Below are positions 6,302 through 13,464 of a DNA stretch of 13,763 nt, piece after piece; position 1 is the first letter of the stretch, and each line of letters opens with the position of its first letter. Source of the stretch: Succinivibrionaceae bacterium UBA3769 (GTDB lineage: Bacteria > Pseudomonadota > Gammaproteobacteria > Enterobacterales > Succinivibrionaceae); NCBI GenBank assembly GCA_002372325.1, contig DFFT01000059.1:1-13763 (forward strand), read 5' to 3'. The notes under the pieces are model-generated. The model was not told the DNA's origin. It did no database searches and saw nothing but the letters and a program-made list of their open reading frames with translations. Made by a program: the position numbers and the translations under genes.

Positions 6302-6964
6302 ATGACAGATATGAACGGAAATGCTCAGGATAATGCGGTTAAGGGGAACAAATATTCTGCTCTTAAACCGGGGGATCATGTTAAGTTCGGGAGCTATCCG
6401 CAGAATCACGGCGACATTAAGGAGCCAATAGAATGGGTGGTGCTGGAGGTTAAAGACAACGAAGCGCTCCTCATCAGCCGTTACGCTCTGGACTGTCAGC
6501 CGTATCATGAGGAGTCTGCGGACATTACCTGGGAAAACTGCAGCCTCAGGAAGTGGTTAAACGATGATTTTATGAAAGCGGCTTTCACTGATGATGAGCA
6601 GCGGCGGATATCTGTGTCAGAAAATCCGAGCGGAGTTAACCCGAGATCCGGCGCCAAGAGCGGCAATGATACCCGGGACAGGATTTTCTGTCTCAGTCTT
6701 GCGGAGGCGGAACAGTATTATGCGTTTGACACGGCGAGACGGTGTCTGCCTACGGAATATGCCATTGAAGAGGGCGTGCTGATTGATAATGAATTTGGCG
6801 ACAATGATGAAGGCTGCTGCTTCTGGCTGCTGCGTTCCCCGGGAATGTCGCAGAACCTGGCGACCTTTGTAAACCCGGATGGCAGTCTGGAGTTTTTTGG
6901 GGGCGACGTTGAAGCCCCGCTTGGAGCCATTCGCCCCGCTTTGCGGATAATTTGCAATCAGTAA
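6302..6964 (+). CDS. Single-module DUF6273 protein
   Basis: The 220-aa product has a short N-terminal tail (MTDMNGNAQDNAVKGN) and one DUF6273 module from about residue 20 to the end. Motifs are HVKFGSYPQNHGDIKEPIEW, ALLISRYALDC, WENCSLRKWLNDDFMKAAF, SGNDTRDRIFCLSLAEAEQYY, CCFWLLRSPG and IRPALRIICNQ. It is the shortest form in the cluster and shows what a minimal unit looks like. The usual WWLRSPG reads WLLRSPG here. The start is fixed by GGAGG five bases upstream. No signal peptide or membrane segment is seen. It has its own leader and is followed by a strong terminator, so it is likely a single-gene transcript. The biochemical role is unknown. Confidence 0.85.
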   Translation: MTDMNGNAQDNAVKGNKYSALKPGDHVKFGSYPQNHGDIKEPIEWVVLEVKDNEALLISRYALDCQPYHEESADITWENCSLRKWLNDDFMKAAFTDDEQRRISVSENPSGVNPRSGAKSGNDTRDRIFCLSLAEAEQYYAFDTARRCLPTEYAIEEGVLIDNEFGDNDEGCCFWLLRSPGMSQNLATFVNPDGSLEFFGGDVEAPLGAIRPALRIICNQ

Positions 6965-6976
6965 TCCTGCAATCCG

Positions 6977-7020
6977 GACGAGCCGCGGAATCAAGCGTTT
7001 TTTGCGGCTCGTTTTCTTTT
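6977..7020 (+). terminator. Rho-independent terminator after the DUF6273 cluster
   Basis: ACGAGCCGC (6978-6986) pairs perfectly with GCGGCTCGT (7004-7012) around a 17-nt loop, followed by TTT, C and TTTT. It begins 13 bp past the stop at 6964 and is the best terminator in the window. Confidence 0.85.
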
Positions 7021-7060
7021 CTTTTCTTTCCATTCCTGTCTTTCTTTCTTTCTTTCTTCC
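7012..7060. repeat. TTTC/TTTTC simple-sequence tract
   Basis: Directly after the terminator stem the + strand is almost pure pyrimidine, with TTTTC repeats (7012-7029) and several TTTC units (7040-7058). It is a slippage-prone microsatellite. Pyrimidine-rich sequence continues to about 7100. Confidence 0.7.
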
Positions 7061-7163
7061 CCTGTGTCTCCTTCCTTCTTGCCTGCCTTGCGTTCTTGCC
7101 CCGGATGGTCAGAAGGCTCAGAACTGGCAGAAACCTGGGTTACTGAACTAACAGGATATGCCC

Positions 7164-7191
7164 GGTAACATTACCAAATTTGTGATATAAT
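7164..7191 (+). promoter_or_regulatory. Extended -10 promoter of the DUF1703 ATPase gene with palindrome
   Basis: TGATATAAT (7183-7191) is a perfect TATAAT with the extended -10 TGN. No good -35 is present; in its place lies the palindrome GGTAACATTACC (7164-7175, arms GGTAA/TTACC), a possible operator or activator site. The predicted transcript would start near 7198. Confidence 0.55.
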
Positions 7192-7252
7192 ATTGGTTAA
7201 ATTCATCTTATTATTTTGCTGACTATGAAATAACGGTCATAATGTCATAGAA

Positions 7253-7362
7253 ATGTTTCTCCTTTTAAGGAAACGGATAGGGGAATTAAGAATGATGCGG
7301 TAACCTCCGGGGATGTTGTTCCGGCAGGCGTCACTGATTTTGAAAAGCTCATCAAAAGCGGC
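7253..7362 (+). other. 5' coding sequence out of frame with the likely start
   Basis: In the frame of the gene at 7363, bases 7294-7362 encode DAVTSGDVVPAGVTDF and then EKLIKSG, running into MVYVDKTSCLEEL. The GV-DFEKLI--G-VYVDKT pattern is the expected N-terminus of AAA-ATPase_like proteins, so this stretch should be coding. No ATG, GTG or TTG opens that frame after its last stop at 7240. A start region with usable Shine-Dalgarno lies one base out of frame: ATG 7253 (16 codons, MFLLLRKRIGELRMMR) or ATG 7292 (MMR), both ending at TAA 7301. A -1 shift near 7298-7301 would join them. This may be a frameshift mutation, a sequence error, a programmed shift, or use of the non-standard start ATT at 7285. 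Confidence 0.6.
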
Positions 7363-9147
7363 ATGGTCTATGTTGACAAGACCTCCTGTCTTGAGGAACT
7401 TCTGAACTCGGGAAGTATGGTACCCATGATTCTGAGACCCGGGAAATTCGGGAAGACTCTCTTCATGAGCATGCTGTCCTGTTTTCTGGAAATGAACTAT
7501 CAGAATCCGAGGGACAGAAGACGGCAAAGGAAGCTCTTTAAGGATCTTGCTATCTCTGAAAACAAAGCGTTCTGCGCTAAGCACATGGGCCGTTATCCTG
7601 TTATCAGTCTTTCCTTTAAGGACGCGGACGGGGAAACATTTCAGGATGCTGTCAAGGCAATAATCCGGGTATTTGCCGGACTTTCTGACAAGTTTGATTT
7701 TCTGACACGGAGGGACGATCTGGACACCGTATTCCTGCAGCGGATCCGGGATCTTAATACCGGAAAAGCGCGTGTTTTTGGTAATGACGGAAACTTTGAG
7801 AGCTCCATCTGGGGCCTTTTGCTCAGCTATTTGGGTGATCTGGCTAAATGTCTGCATCAGGCCTTCAATAAACCTCCGGTCATTATCATTGATGATTGGG
7901 ATCATCCTCTGCAAAAAGCCACGGCCCGCGGCTATTACACCGACATGATCGATATTATCCAGGGCATCCTGAGCGCGGCTCTGAAGGACAGCAGCGACAT
8001 CTTCAAGGGGTTTATCACCGGTGTCCATCATATCTCTTATCAGAGCATCTATTCAGGGTTCAACAACTACGACTTATGCAGCATCAACGATCCCTTTTGC
8101 TGCGATTTTATCGGCTTCACCAAAGATGAAACCGCTGACCTCTTAAAGCGTCTCAACCTGAAAAACCGCCTTCCCGACATTATTGCGCAGTATGGCGGCT
8201 ATAATTTTGCCGGCGCTGATATGGTATACCCGGATGGCGTTATCAGATTCCTGGCGCAGGCTTTCCGGCCCGGAAACAATTCTGTCGCCTTACCTCCGGA
8301 AAATTTCCGGATAAATTTCAATGAAAGCGACATCATTGAGATCTGCATGAAAAGCCTCAGAAGTAATGGTTTGGAGCGTCTTCAGCATCTTCTGGAAGGC
8401 AAAACAGAAGAAATTGTCCTCAGGCAATTTACCACCTATCCGGCCATTACCTCAAACACTGATTTTGATACCATTGCTACCATGATGCTGCATACGGGAT
8501 ATCTTACACCCGGGCAGATTCAACCGGGTCAACAACACCCCATGATGCTGCATACGGGATATCTTACTGTGGCCAGGGATGCCGCGCCTTCCGCCAGAAA
8601 CAGAGCGGTGGTCAAAATTCCCAATAATGAGGTACTGGAGTGCTTTTCCGATAAGGCGGAGACGATTTTCAGCGAAGGCAATCCGGAATGGCTGGAAAAG
8701 GCCATGACGCTCCGGGATGCCCTGTTAAGCGGAGACACGGAGCAGGCTCAGGACATCATGAATGCCATGATGCGGAGGTTTATCAGCGTACGGGACACCA
8801 GTCATGAGTATTACTATCACATGTTCCTTTCCGGAGTGCTTTCCATGACCTCTGATGAAGACATTGATGTAGTTTCCCAGATTGAAAAAGGGGACGGCTA
8901 TCCGGATATCATTATTGATAACACCCGGAACAGAGAAGCGGTGATTCTGGAACTTAAAAAATCTGACGGGAAGAAGTACGCGCAGCTGGAAAAATGGGCG
9001 GAGGAGGCTCTGGATCAGATAAGGACGCATGATTACGACAGAGATTTCAGAGACCGGAAATACCGGAAGATTTTCAGCTTTGGCATTTCATTTTTCGGGA
9101 AGGAATGTCTGGCCCTTAAAATGCCTGATGATTCTGCCCGGAAATAA
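7363..9147 (+). CDS. AAA-ATPase_like protein with C-terminal PD-(D/E)XK (DUF1703) domain
   Basis: The reading frame gives 594 aa from its first ATG. It belongs to the AAA-ATPase_like plus DUF1703 (PDDEXK_9) family, large and expanded in gut anaerobes, with unsettled function. Walker A is RPGKFGKT (25-32). Walker B is PPVIIIDDWDHP (D177-D180), with DDWD in place of the commoner DEYD. The C-terminal nuclease-like domain has YYYHMFLSGVL, then GDGYPDI (D515) and ELKK (E530, K532). The family's N-terminal part is encoded upstream of this ATG, so 7363 is probably not the original start and the gene may be 5'-frameshifted. Residues 374-382 (MMLHTGYLT) are repeated at 394-402 by a 60-bp in-frame duplication. 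It has its own promoter and a probable terminator at 9181. Whether the present gene makes an active protein is open. Confidence 0.8.
   Translation: MVYVDKTSCLEELLNSGSMVPMILRPGKFGKTLFMSMLSCFLEMNYQNPRDRRRQRKLFKDLAISENKAFCAKHMGRYPVISLSFKDADGETFQDAVKAIIRVFAGLSDKFDFLTRRDDLDTVFLQRIRDLNTGKARVFGNDGNFESSIWGLLLSYLGDLAKCLHQAFNKPPVIIIDDWDHPLQKATARGYYTDMIDIIQGILSAALKDSSDIFKGFITGVHHISYQSIYSGFNNYDLCSINDPFCCDFIGFTKDETADLLKRLNLKNRLPDIIAQYGGYNFAGADMVYPDGVIRFLAQAFRPGNNSVALPPENFRINFNESDIIEICMKSLRSNGLERLQHLLEGKTEEIVLRQFTTYPAITSNTDFDTIATMMLHTGYLTPGQIQPGQQHPMMLHTGYLTVARDAAPSARNRAVVKIPNNEVLECFSDKAETIFSEGNPEWLEKAMTLRDALLSGDTEQAQDIMNAMMRRFISVRDTSHEYYYHMFLSGVLSMTSDEDIDVVSQIEKGDGYPDIIIDNTRNREAVILELKKSDGKKYAQLEKWAEEALDQIRTHDYDRDFRDRKYRKIFSFGISFFGKECLALKMPDDSARK
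8481..8567 (+). repeat. In-frame 60-bp direct duplication
   Basis: A 27-bp sequence at 8481-8507 recurs without a mismatch at 8541-8567, exactly 60 bp later. It adds 20 codons to the ATPase gene and doubles the peptide MMLHTGYLT. The family pattern (a GYLT strand followed by IPN-EV) fits one copy, so one is an insertion. Confidence 0.85.
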
Positions 9148-9180
9148 GGTTTCGCAACAGGCTTTAAGAAATAATCACCT

Positions 9181-9227
9181 GAGGGGGCCGGTTTTCTGAT
9201 AAATCTCCCCTTTACCGGTTCTCTTTT
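9181..9227. terminator. Possible terminator between convergent genes
   Basis: GAGGGGGCCGGT (9181-9192) can pair with ACCGGTTCTCTT (9214-9225) through 12 pairs, four of them G-U or U-G, with a 21-nt loop and TT after the stem. It lies between the ATPase stop (9147) and the end of the - strand gene (9294). The stem is weakened by wobble pairs and the T run lies partly inside it. Confidence 0.35.
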
Positions 9228-9293
9228 CGGATTGTTCAATCACCGTTCCTTGCTCTTATCTCCGGAGATTAACTGCGCTGCCCCGGTCTTGGT

Positions 9294-10034
9294 CTACTCC
9301 AGGATCCCGAAAATGAGCATGGCTCCGATGGCGTTTATGGAGATGTTGGCAGAGGCATGCACCACGTAGCTTGCGGCAATGGTGTGATATTTTTCCTTGA
9401 GCCGCTGCAGGAAAAGTCCGACTCCGGCGAGTCCGCTCACGCACAGCAAAAATATCATGGGATTGAACCACGTGATGAATATGCCGATATGGTAAACGGA
9501 AAACAGCGCCGCGCTTATCAGGGCTCCCGTGATTTTGCTGTGAAATAGCCGAAAAACAAAGCCCCGGAAGAATGCCTCCTCCAGAAACGAGTTGCAAATG
9601 ATGATGTACCCGAATACAAAGAGACAGTTTTCCCGGGTGAGATTCTCTTTCTGCATAAGACTCTGCCGGATACCGGCTAAATCCAGTTCGGCCCGGAAAA
9701 TCAGAAAGAGCAGCGTGGTTCCGGCCAGAAAAAGCAGCATGGCCAGGAAAAGCGGTTTGGCCCCGGAAAGCTTCCTTAAACCGATGGTCTCCCATAGGCT
9801 GATCCCGGAGAGCGCGGCATACACTACGACGGGTACTGAAAACGCCAGGGCCTTAACAGCGCTTTTAACCCAATAGGAAGGCTGCAGCGCCTGTTCCACT
9901 AAAAACACGCCTGTAAGAGCCGCCAGAGCCAGCATGAGCCCGATAACTCTGTTTTTGCGGGATTCCGTTTCTGTCCCGGTTATGCTGTCCGTTCTCACCC
10001 TGAATAAATTACTGATTTCCCCGCTCATTGCCAT
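9294..10034 (-). CDS. CPBP-family intramembrane metalloprotease
   Basis: The 246-aa product is a polytopic membrane protein with hydrophobic segments at about 30-48, 61-80, 92-113, 138-150, 168-205 and 231-245. It carries the three CPBP (Abi/Rce1-like, PF02517) motifs: EEAFFR (E152, E153, R157), FSVYH (H182) and HASAN (H226, N230). These glutamates and histidines form the catalytic or metal site in Rce1-type proteases. Bacterial members act on membrane substrates or bacteriocin-type peptides, but the target here cannot be read from the sequence. It is transcribed opposite to its neighbours, convergent with the ATPase and divergent from the vWA cluster. Start choice between ATGs at 10034 and 10028 is uncertain; both have modest G-rich signals upstream. 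Confidence 0.88.
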   Translation of the reverse strand: MAMSGEISNLFRVRTDSITGTETESRKNRVIGLMLALAALTGVFLVEQALQPSYWVKSAVKALAFSVPVVVYAALSGISLWETIGLRKLSGAKPLFLAMLLFLAGTTLLFLIFRAELDLAGIRQSLMQKENLTRENCLFVFGYIIICNSFLEEAFFRGFVFRLFHSKITGALISAALFSVYHIGIFITWFNPMIFLLCVSGLAGVGLFLQRLKEKYHTIAASYVVHASANISINAIGAMLIFGILE

Positions 10035-10483
10035 CCGCCATGGTATTCCGCCCCTGATGCTTTCCGGGTATTATGAAGCCGGGGCCGGGTTTATTCAAGC
10101 CCGCGCTGTCATGCTGAAGCGGCGATTGGGAGCGATCTTCTGAGAAGCTGTTTCCCTCCTCGAATTTCCCGAAAGATCGGATGCGCCTTCCTTGCTTGAT
10201 ACATCTTCAGGATGTCGCTTCTGAAAGGGCGGTTTACCCCGGGAGCCAGCCCGGAAGCGTGCTTTCCCCGGATTCTGACAGGGACAGGGATCTCAGTTTT
10301 ACGCCGGTTTGAAACAAAGGAATTCAGGTAACGGCCATTATTTTTTTATACTTTAAAAGGCGGGCCCGGAACTTTGTGTCGGGACTTCGAGTCCGATTCT
10401 CTTCTCCGGCTCTCTTCTCCGACTCTCTTCCGGCACTACCGTCAGCTTCCGGAAACCGGCTCTGATCTGTGAGGAACACCCAT
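10035..10483. other. Intergenic region between divergent genes
   Basis: No gene is supported in this stretch of about 450 bp. It should hold promoters for both the - strand protease and the + strand vWA cluster. TATACT (10347-10352) after a T run is a weak -10 candidate for the cluster, with TTCAGG (10323-10328) 18 bp upstream. A pyrimidine-rich tandem repeat lies at 10399-10433. The Shine-Dalgarno GAGGA (10471-10475) for the vWA gene is clear. Confidence 0.4.
10399..10433. repeat. 13-bp tandem repeat CTCTTCTCCG(G/A)CT
   Basis: Two units (10399-10411, 10412-10424) differ at one base, and a shortened third (CTCTTCCGG) follows at 10425-10433. It lies in the leader region of the vWA gene. Confidence 0.65.
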
Positions 10484-11170
10484 ATGAAGGATCGTCTTGA
10501 ATACAACGTGGACATAGTCTTCTGCATCGATGCCACCGGCAGCATGGGGCCTCTTCTGGACATGGTCAAGGAGAATGCCCTGACCTTCTATCGCGACCTC
10601 ATGAACGAAATGTCTCAGAAGGGGAAGAACATTGACAGGATCCGCGCCAGAATCGTGGCATTCCGGGATTACATGGCAGACGGCAAAAATGCCATGCTGA
10701 CCACCGATTTTTACGATCTCAGGGAAGAAAGCGACCGTTTTGACGCTGTAATAAGATCCCTCCATCCCGAGGGCGGCGGGGATGAGCCCGAGGATGCCCT
10801 GGAGGCTCTGGCCTATGCCATCAAATCCAAATGGACAAAGGGCGGCGACAAAAGACGTCATCTTATCGTGGTGTGGTCAGACGCCTCCACCCATCCCATA
10901 GGCTATTCTGCCGCCGCCATGAACTATCCCCGCAAAATGGTTAAAACCTTTGACGAGCTTACCAACATGTGGGACGGTGACGCTAAGTCCGGCGGCCTTA
11001 TGGACAGCAATGCCAAAAGGCTTCTGATTTTTGCTCCCGAGGCGGAGTACTGGACTGACATTGCCGAGACCTGGGATAACGTTATTCATTTTCCGTCCGA
11101 AGCCGGAAGCGGGCTGGATCGCCTGTCCTATCAGGAAATTCTCGCTCAGATAATAAACAGCATTGCCTAG
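10484..11170 (+). CDS. vWA (MIDAS) domain protein, TerY-like
   Basis: The 228-aa soluble protein is almost entirely one von Willebrand factor A domain. The first beta strand YNVDIVFCIDATGSM holds the MIDAS motif D-x-T-x-S (D16-A-T-G-S20), and GGGDEPEDALEAL (97-109) gives the later metal-binding part. HLIVVWSDAST fits a core beta strand of the domain. Such free-standing vWA proteins bind a divalent metal and mediate protein-protein contacts; TerY-type ones are encoded beside kinases and PP2C phosphatases. The start at 10484 is chosen over GTG 10469 because GAGGA (10471-10475) lies 8 bp before it. It is the first gene of the cluster, with the kinase starting 36 bp after its stop. No signal peptide is present. 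The TerY-like role is inferred from fold and neighbour. Confidence 0.85.
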   Translation: MKDRLEYNVDIVFCIDATGSMGPLLDMVKENALTFYRDLMNEMSQKGKNIDRIRARIVAFRDYMADGKNAMLTTDFYDLREESDRFDAVIRSLHPEGGGDEPEDALEALAYAIKSKWTKGGDKRRHLIVVWSDASTHPIGYSAAAMNYPRKMVKTFDELTNMWDGDAKSGGLMDSNAKRLLIFAPEAEYWTDIAETWDNVIHFPSEAGSGLDRLSYQEILAQIINSIA

Positions 11171-11206
11171 CGCGGGCATCTTTGTTTCAGGCAGCAGAGG
11201 CTATTT

Positions 11207-12502
11207 ATGGAGATTAACGGCTACCAAATTCAGGGAGAGTTTTCAGCTGAGAATGCCGGCTGTTCCGTCTGGGCCCGCTGCCGCAAAAACAATCACGACT
11301 TCTTCATTAAAAAATTCACTGATGTCGCCTATCCGCTTTCCAATAAACTGTCTCCGGATCTCCGCCGGAAAAAGCTCTTAAGGTGCGAGGAATTTTTTCA
11401 GAAAAAGCAGGACTTCTACCGCCATCTCGTGCAGTGCCGTTCCGGTAACATCATTCTTATTCATGATTTCTTCCGTTACGAAACCGCCTATTACGTGGTA
11501 ACGGATCTGGAAAAACGCTCTCCGCTTTCCGTCCGGGCCGTGGCCGCTCTGGACAGCGAAAGGAAGCTGGTCCTGATAAAGTCCGTGCTGTACAGCTTTG
11601 CCATGCTGGACTTCAAGGGCATTGTTCATTCCGACGTGAAGCCGGCGAATATTCTGGCGGTTCCCACGACGAGAGGCTTCTGCACCGGGAAGATCATTGA
11701 CTTTGACCTGGGTTTTCACATTGAAACCCCTCCTCCGGAACCCGGGGGAGATCTGGTTTATCTGGCTCCGGAGGCTCTGGCCGCCATCAAGGGCCGCAAA
11801 ACTGCCCTTACCCCGAAAATGGACGTCTTTGCTCTGGGGCTGATCTTCCATGAGTACTGGACCGGAAATCGTCCGCAGCTCCCCCGGGGCTTTAACTACG
11901 CCTGCGAGGCCGTGGCCGCCGGAAAGCCTCTGGTTTTGGACAAGGCCATTCCTGAAGGGGTAAGAGCCATACTTGCCCATATGCTTCTTAATGATCCCCG
12001 GGAACGGTTTTCTGCCGGGAATGCTCTTGCGGCTTTTGCCAAAATCGCTCCGGGATTCGGCAAGGCCCCGGTAAGATCTTCCGGGAGCTATTCTGACAAA
12101 TCATCTGACAGTTACTCTGACAAGCCTTCTGCCAAACCTTCCGAAAAGGCATCCGACACAGCGTCTGAAAGTCTTAAGAGAGTGCGTGTCAAAGAAGATG
12201 CTTCCGGAGCCGTAAAACCCCGCAGCCCTGATAAATCAGTATCCCGGGGAGAAGCCTGCATGGTTTCCGGCCGGTACCGGGATGGGGGAGCGGGTGAGCC
12301 GGGAAGAGCAGAGCCGGGAAATACAGAACCGAGAAAAACAGATCCAAGAAAAACAGATCCAAGAAGGTCTGAGGAGCCATCATCTCCTCGGCTTAAGATC
12401 CGCATGGGCAGCCATTCCTCTTCCGGAAAACCGGCACCTTCCCCGGGCTCCTCCCGGAAAAGACCCGGCGCGGCCTTTTACCATCCTGATGATTTTGATT
12501 AG
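11207..12502 (+). CDS. Ser/Thr protein kinase-like protein with low-complexity tail
   Basis: The 431-aa product has a kinase domain (about 5-265) and a long Ser/Pro/Lys/Arg-rich tail (about 266-431). Visible kinase elements are FFIKKF (K35/K36, beta-3 lysine), HSDVKPANIL (D143, K145, N148; HSD in place of HRD), DFDLG (D165; DFD in place of DFG), YLAPEA (187-189) and the MDVFALG helix (D206). The key catalytic residues are kept, so activity is plausible. The tail has duplicated pieces such as SYSDKSSDSYSDK and PRKTDPRKTDPRR, the latter from a 15-bp tandem repeat at 12332-12361. It has no membrane segment and may be a phosphorylation or docking region. AGAGG stands upstream of the ATG. It follows the vWA gene by 36 bp and is likely co-transcribed, as in TerY-type modules. 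Confidence 0.85.
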   Translation: MEINGYQIQGEFSAENAGCSVWARCRKNNHDFFIKKFTDVAYPLSNKLSPDLRRKKLLRCEEFFQKKQDFYRHLVQCRSGNIILIHDFFRYETAYYVVTDLEKRSPLSVRAVAALDSERKLVLIKSVLYSFAMLDFKGIVHSDVKPANILAVPTTRGFCTGKIIDFDLGFHIETPPPEPGGDLVYLAPEALAAIKGRKTALTPKMDVFALGLIFHEYWTGNRPQLPRGFNYACEAVAAGKPLVLDKAIPEGVRAILAHMLLNDPRERFSAGNALAAFAKIAPGFGKAPVRSSGSYSDKSSDSYSDKPSAKPSEKASDTASESLKRVRVKEDASGAVKPRSPDKSVSRGEACMVSGRYRDGGAGEPGRAEPGNTEPRKTDPRKTDPRRSEEPSSPRLKIRMGSHSSSGKPAPSPGSSRKRPGAAFYHPDDFD

Positions 12503-12607
12503 CGTACAGGGCATCTTTTTGTGGATGAAGACCTGGGGTATGCGGAAGAGCATGAAATATGAGGTACGGGATTCCGGGTTAGCGGACAGCGGAGAGAAAT
12601 TCAGAAA

Positions 12608-13009
12608 TTGAATGCTTATGTAATAACCGGCCTTGCCGCGCTTTTGGGAGCGGTCATTTGGATGCTGTACCGCATGTTCCGGCGCGGCGGAACCGGAGCC
12701 GGGAGCGGGACAGAGCTTCAGGAGGGCGGGTTAAATGATGATCTGTCCCCGGAGATCCTGTTCGGTAATGACGGTATCATTGACAGGAGAAGCGGCAGCG
12801 GAGATCGGGCCAGTTCCCGGGGCCGCTGGATTTCTCTTAAGGAGCTCACCCGGAATAACGAAAAGCTTCTGGAAAACGGAGATCCCGCGAAGTCCCTGGA
12901 TCGGCTTTTTGCGGAGGCCGGACAGCTATGGGTGTGCTCCTTTTGCGAAACCCTGAACAGGGATGACGACAGGTTTTGCCGGGCCTGCAGAAACAAAAGG
13001 GATAAGTAA
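12608..13009 (+). CDS. Membrane-anchored protein with RanBP2-type zinc finger
   Basis: The 133-aa product has an N-terminal membrane anchor (about 5-22, VITGLAALLGAVIWMLYRMF) followed by RR, suggesting an N-out/C-in protein. A Gly/Ser-rich and charged middle follows, and it ends in a zinc finger at 108-127: W-V-C110-xx-C113-xxx-N117-x6-C124-xx-C127. This W-C-C-N-C-C spacing is that of RanBP2-type fingers. The start is TTG at 12608, with GGAGAG (12591-12596) 11 bp upstream; there is no ATG in frame between the previous stop and the anchor. It lies 105 bp after the kinase gene on the same strand. The role is unknown; a membrane tether or substrate of the kinase/vWA pair is an inference. Confidence 0.72.
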   Translation: MNAYVITGLAALLGAVIWMLYRMFRRGGTGAGSGTELQEGGLNDDLSPEILFGNDGIIDRRSGSGDRASSRGRWISLKELTRNNEKLLENGDPAKSLDRLFAEAGQLWVCSFCETLNRDDDRFCRACRNKRDK

Positions 13010-13062
13010 ATTTTTCAGCGGCGGAGAGCAATTGATAAACGCCGGTAAAACAAGGACAGGCT

Positions 13063-13332
13063 ATGGTTTTAAGCATTTTTAACAGAAAACATTCTGAGAT
13101 TTCCCCTCCTCCTGTTCTTCCCAAAGAGGATTATGAGGTAATTCAGCTGGAGGACTCCTTCCCGACTCTGCCTCTGGTTACCGAGTATCATTACGCCCTT
13201 ATCAATAATGCCCGGGACGGGGGTAAGCTTTTGGATGCTCTTTTTGCGGCCAATGCCGGGTTATGGATCTGCCCCTGCTGCGAAACCATTAATGGCGGAT
13301 CCCGCTGTGTTTCCTGTCAGAAGCCGCGGTAA
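13063..13332 (+). CDS. Small soluble protein with C-terminal RanBP2-type zinc finger
   Basis: The 89-aa product ends like the preceding protein: LLDALFAANAGLWICPCCETINGGSRCVSC, shown here only as its start LLDALFAANAGLW and its finger W68-x-C70-xx-C73-xxx-N77-x4-C82-xx-C85, with an extra C72. The upstream LLDALFAANAG corresponds to SLDRLFAEAGQ in the neighbour, so the two are paralogues in their C-terminal half. The N-terminal half (SPPPVLPKEDYEVIQLEDSF) lacks the membrane anchor and is unlike any family I know. The ATG follows AAGGA (13051-13055) at 7 bp. It starts 53 bp after the previous stop and is probably in the same transcript. The function is unknown; a protein-binding zinc module is likely. 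Confidence 0.75.
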   Translation: MVLSIFNRKHSEISPPPVLPKEDYEVIQLEDSFPTLPLVTEYHYALINNARDGGKLLDALFAANAGLWICPCCETINGGSRCVSCQKPR

Positions 13333-13464
13333 TATCGGAGGATCTCCGGTGCGAGAGAAGGAGCTTCAGATGATGCATCATAGGTTGGCGGTTATGTAAG
13401 AGACAAATATGCAAGAAACGGAAAGGTTTGGCGGTTTGCGGGGTTCCTGATTTGAGAAACAATC

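Noticed and set aside
2970..6930. Diversity-generating retroelement
   Set aside because: Variable segments are suggestive, but no reverse transcriptase, template repeat or adenine-biased pair was seen in the window.
7237..8031. 264-codon - strand frame opposite the DUF1703 ATPase gene
   Set aside because: The + strand shows Walker motifs and family patterns; the antisense frame shows none.
13349..13399. 16-codon open frame (GTG start) after GGAGG, ending MMHHRLAVM
   Set aside because: The Shine-Dalgarno spacing is good, but it is too short to support from sequence alone; it could be a leader peptide.
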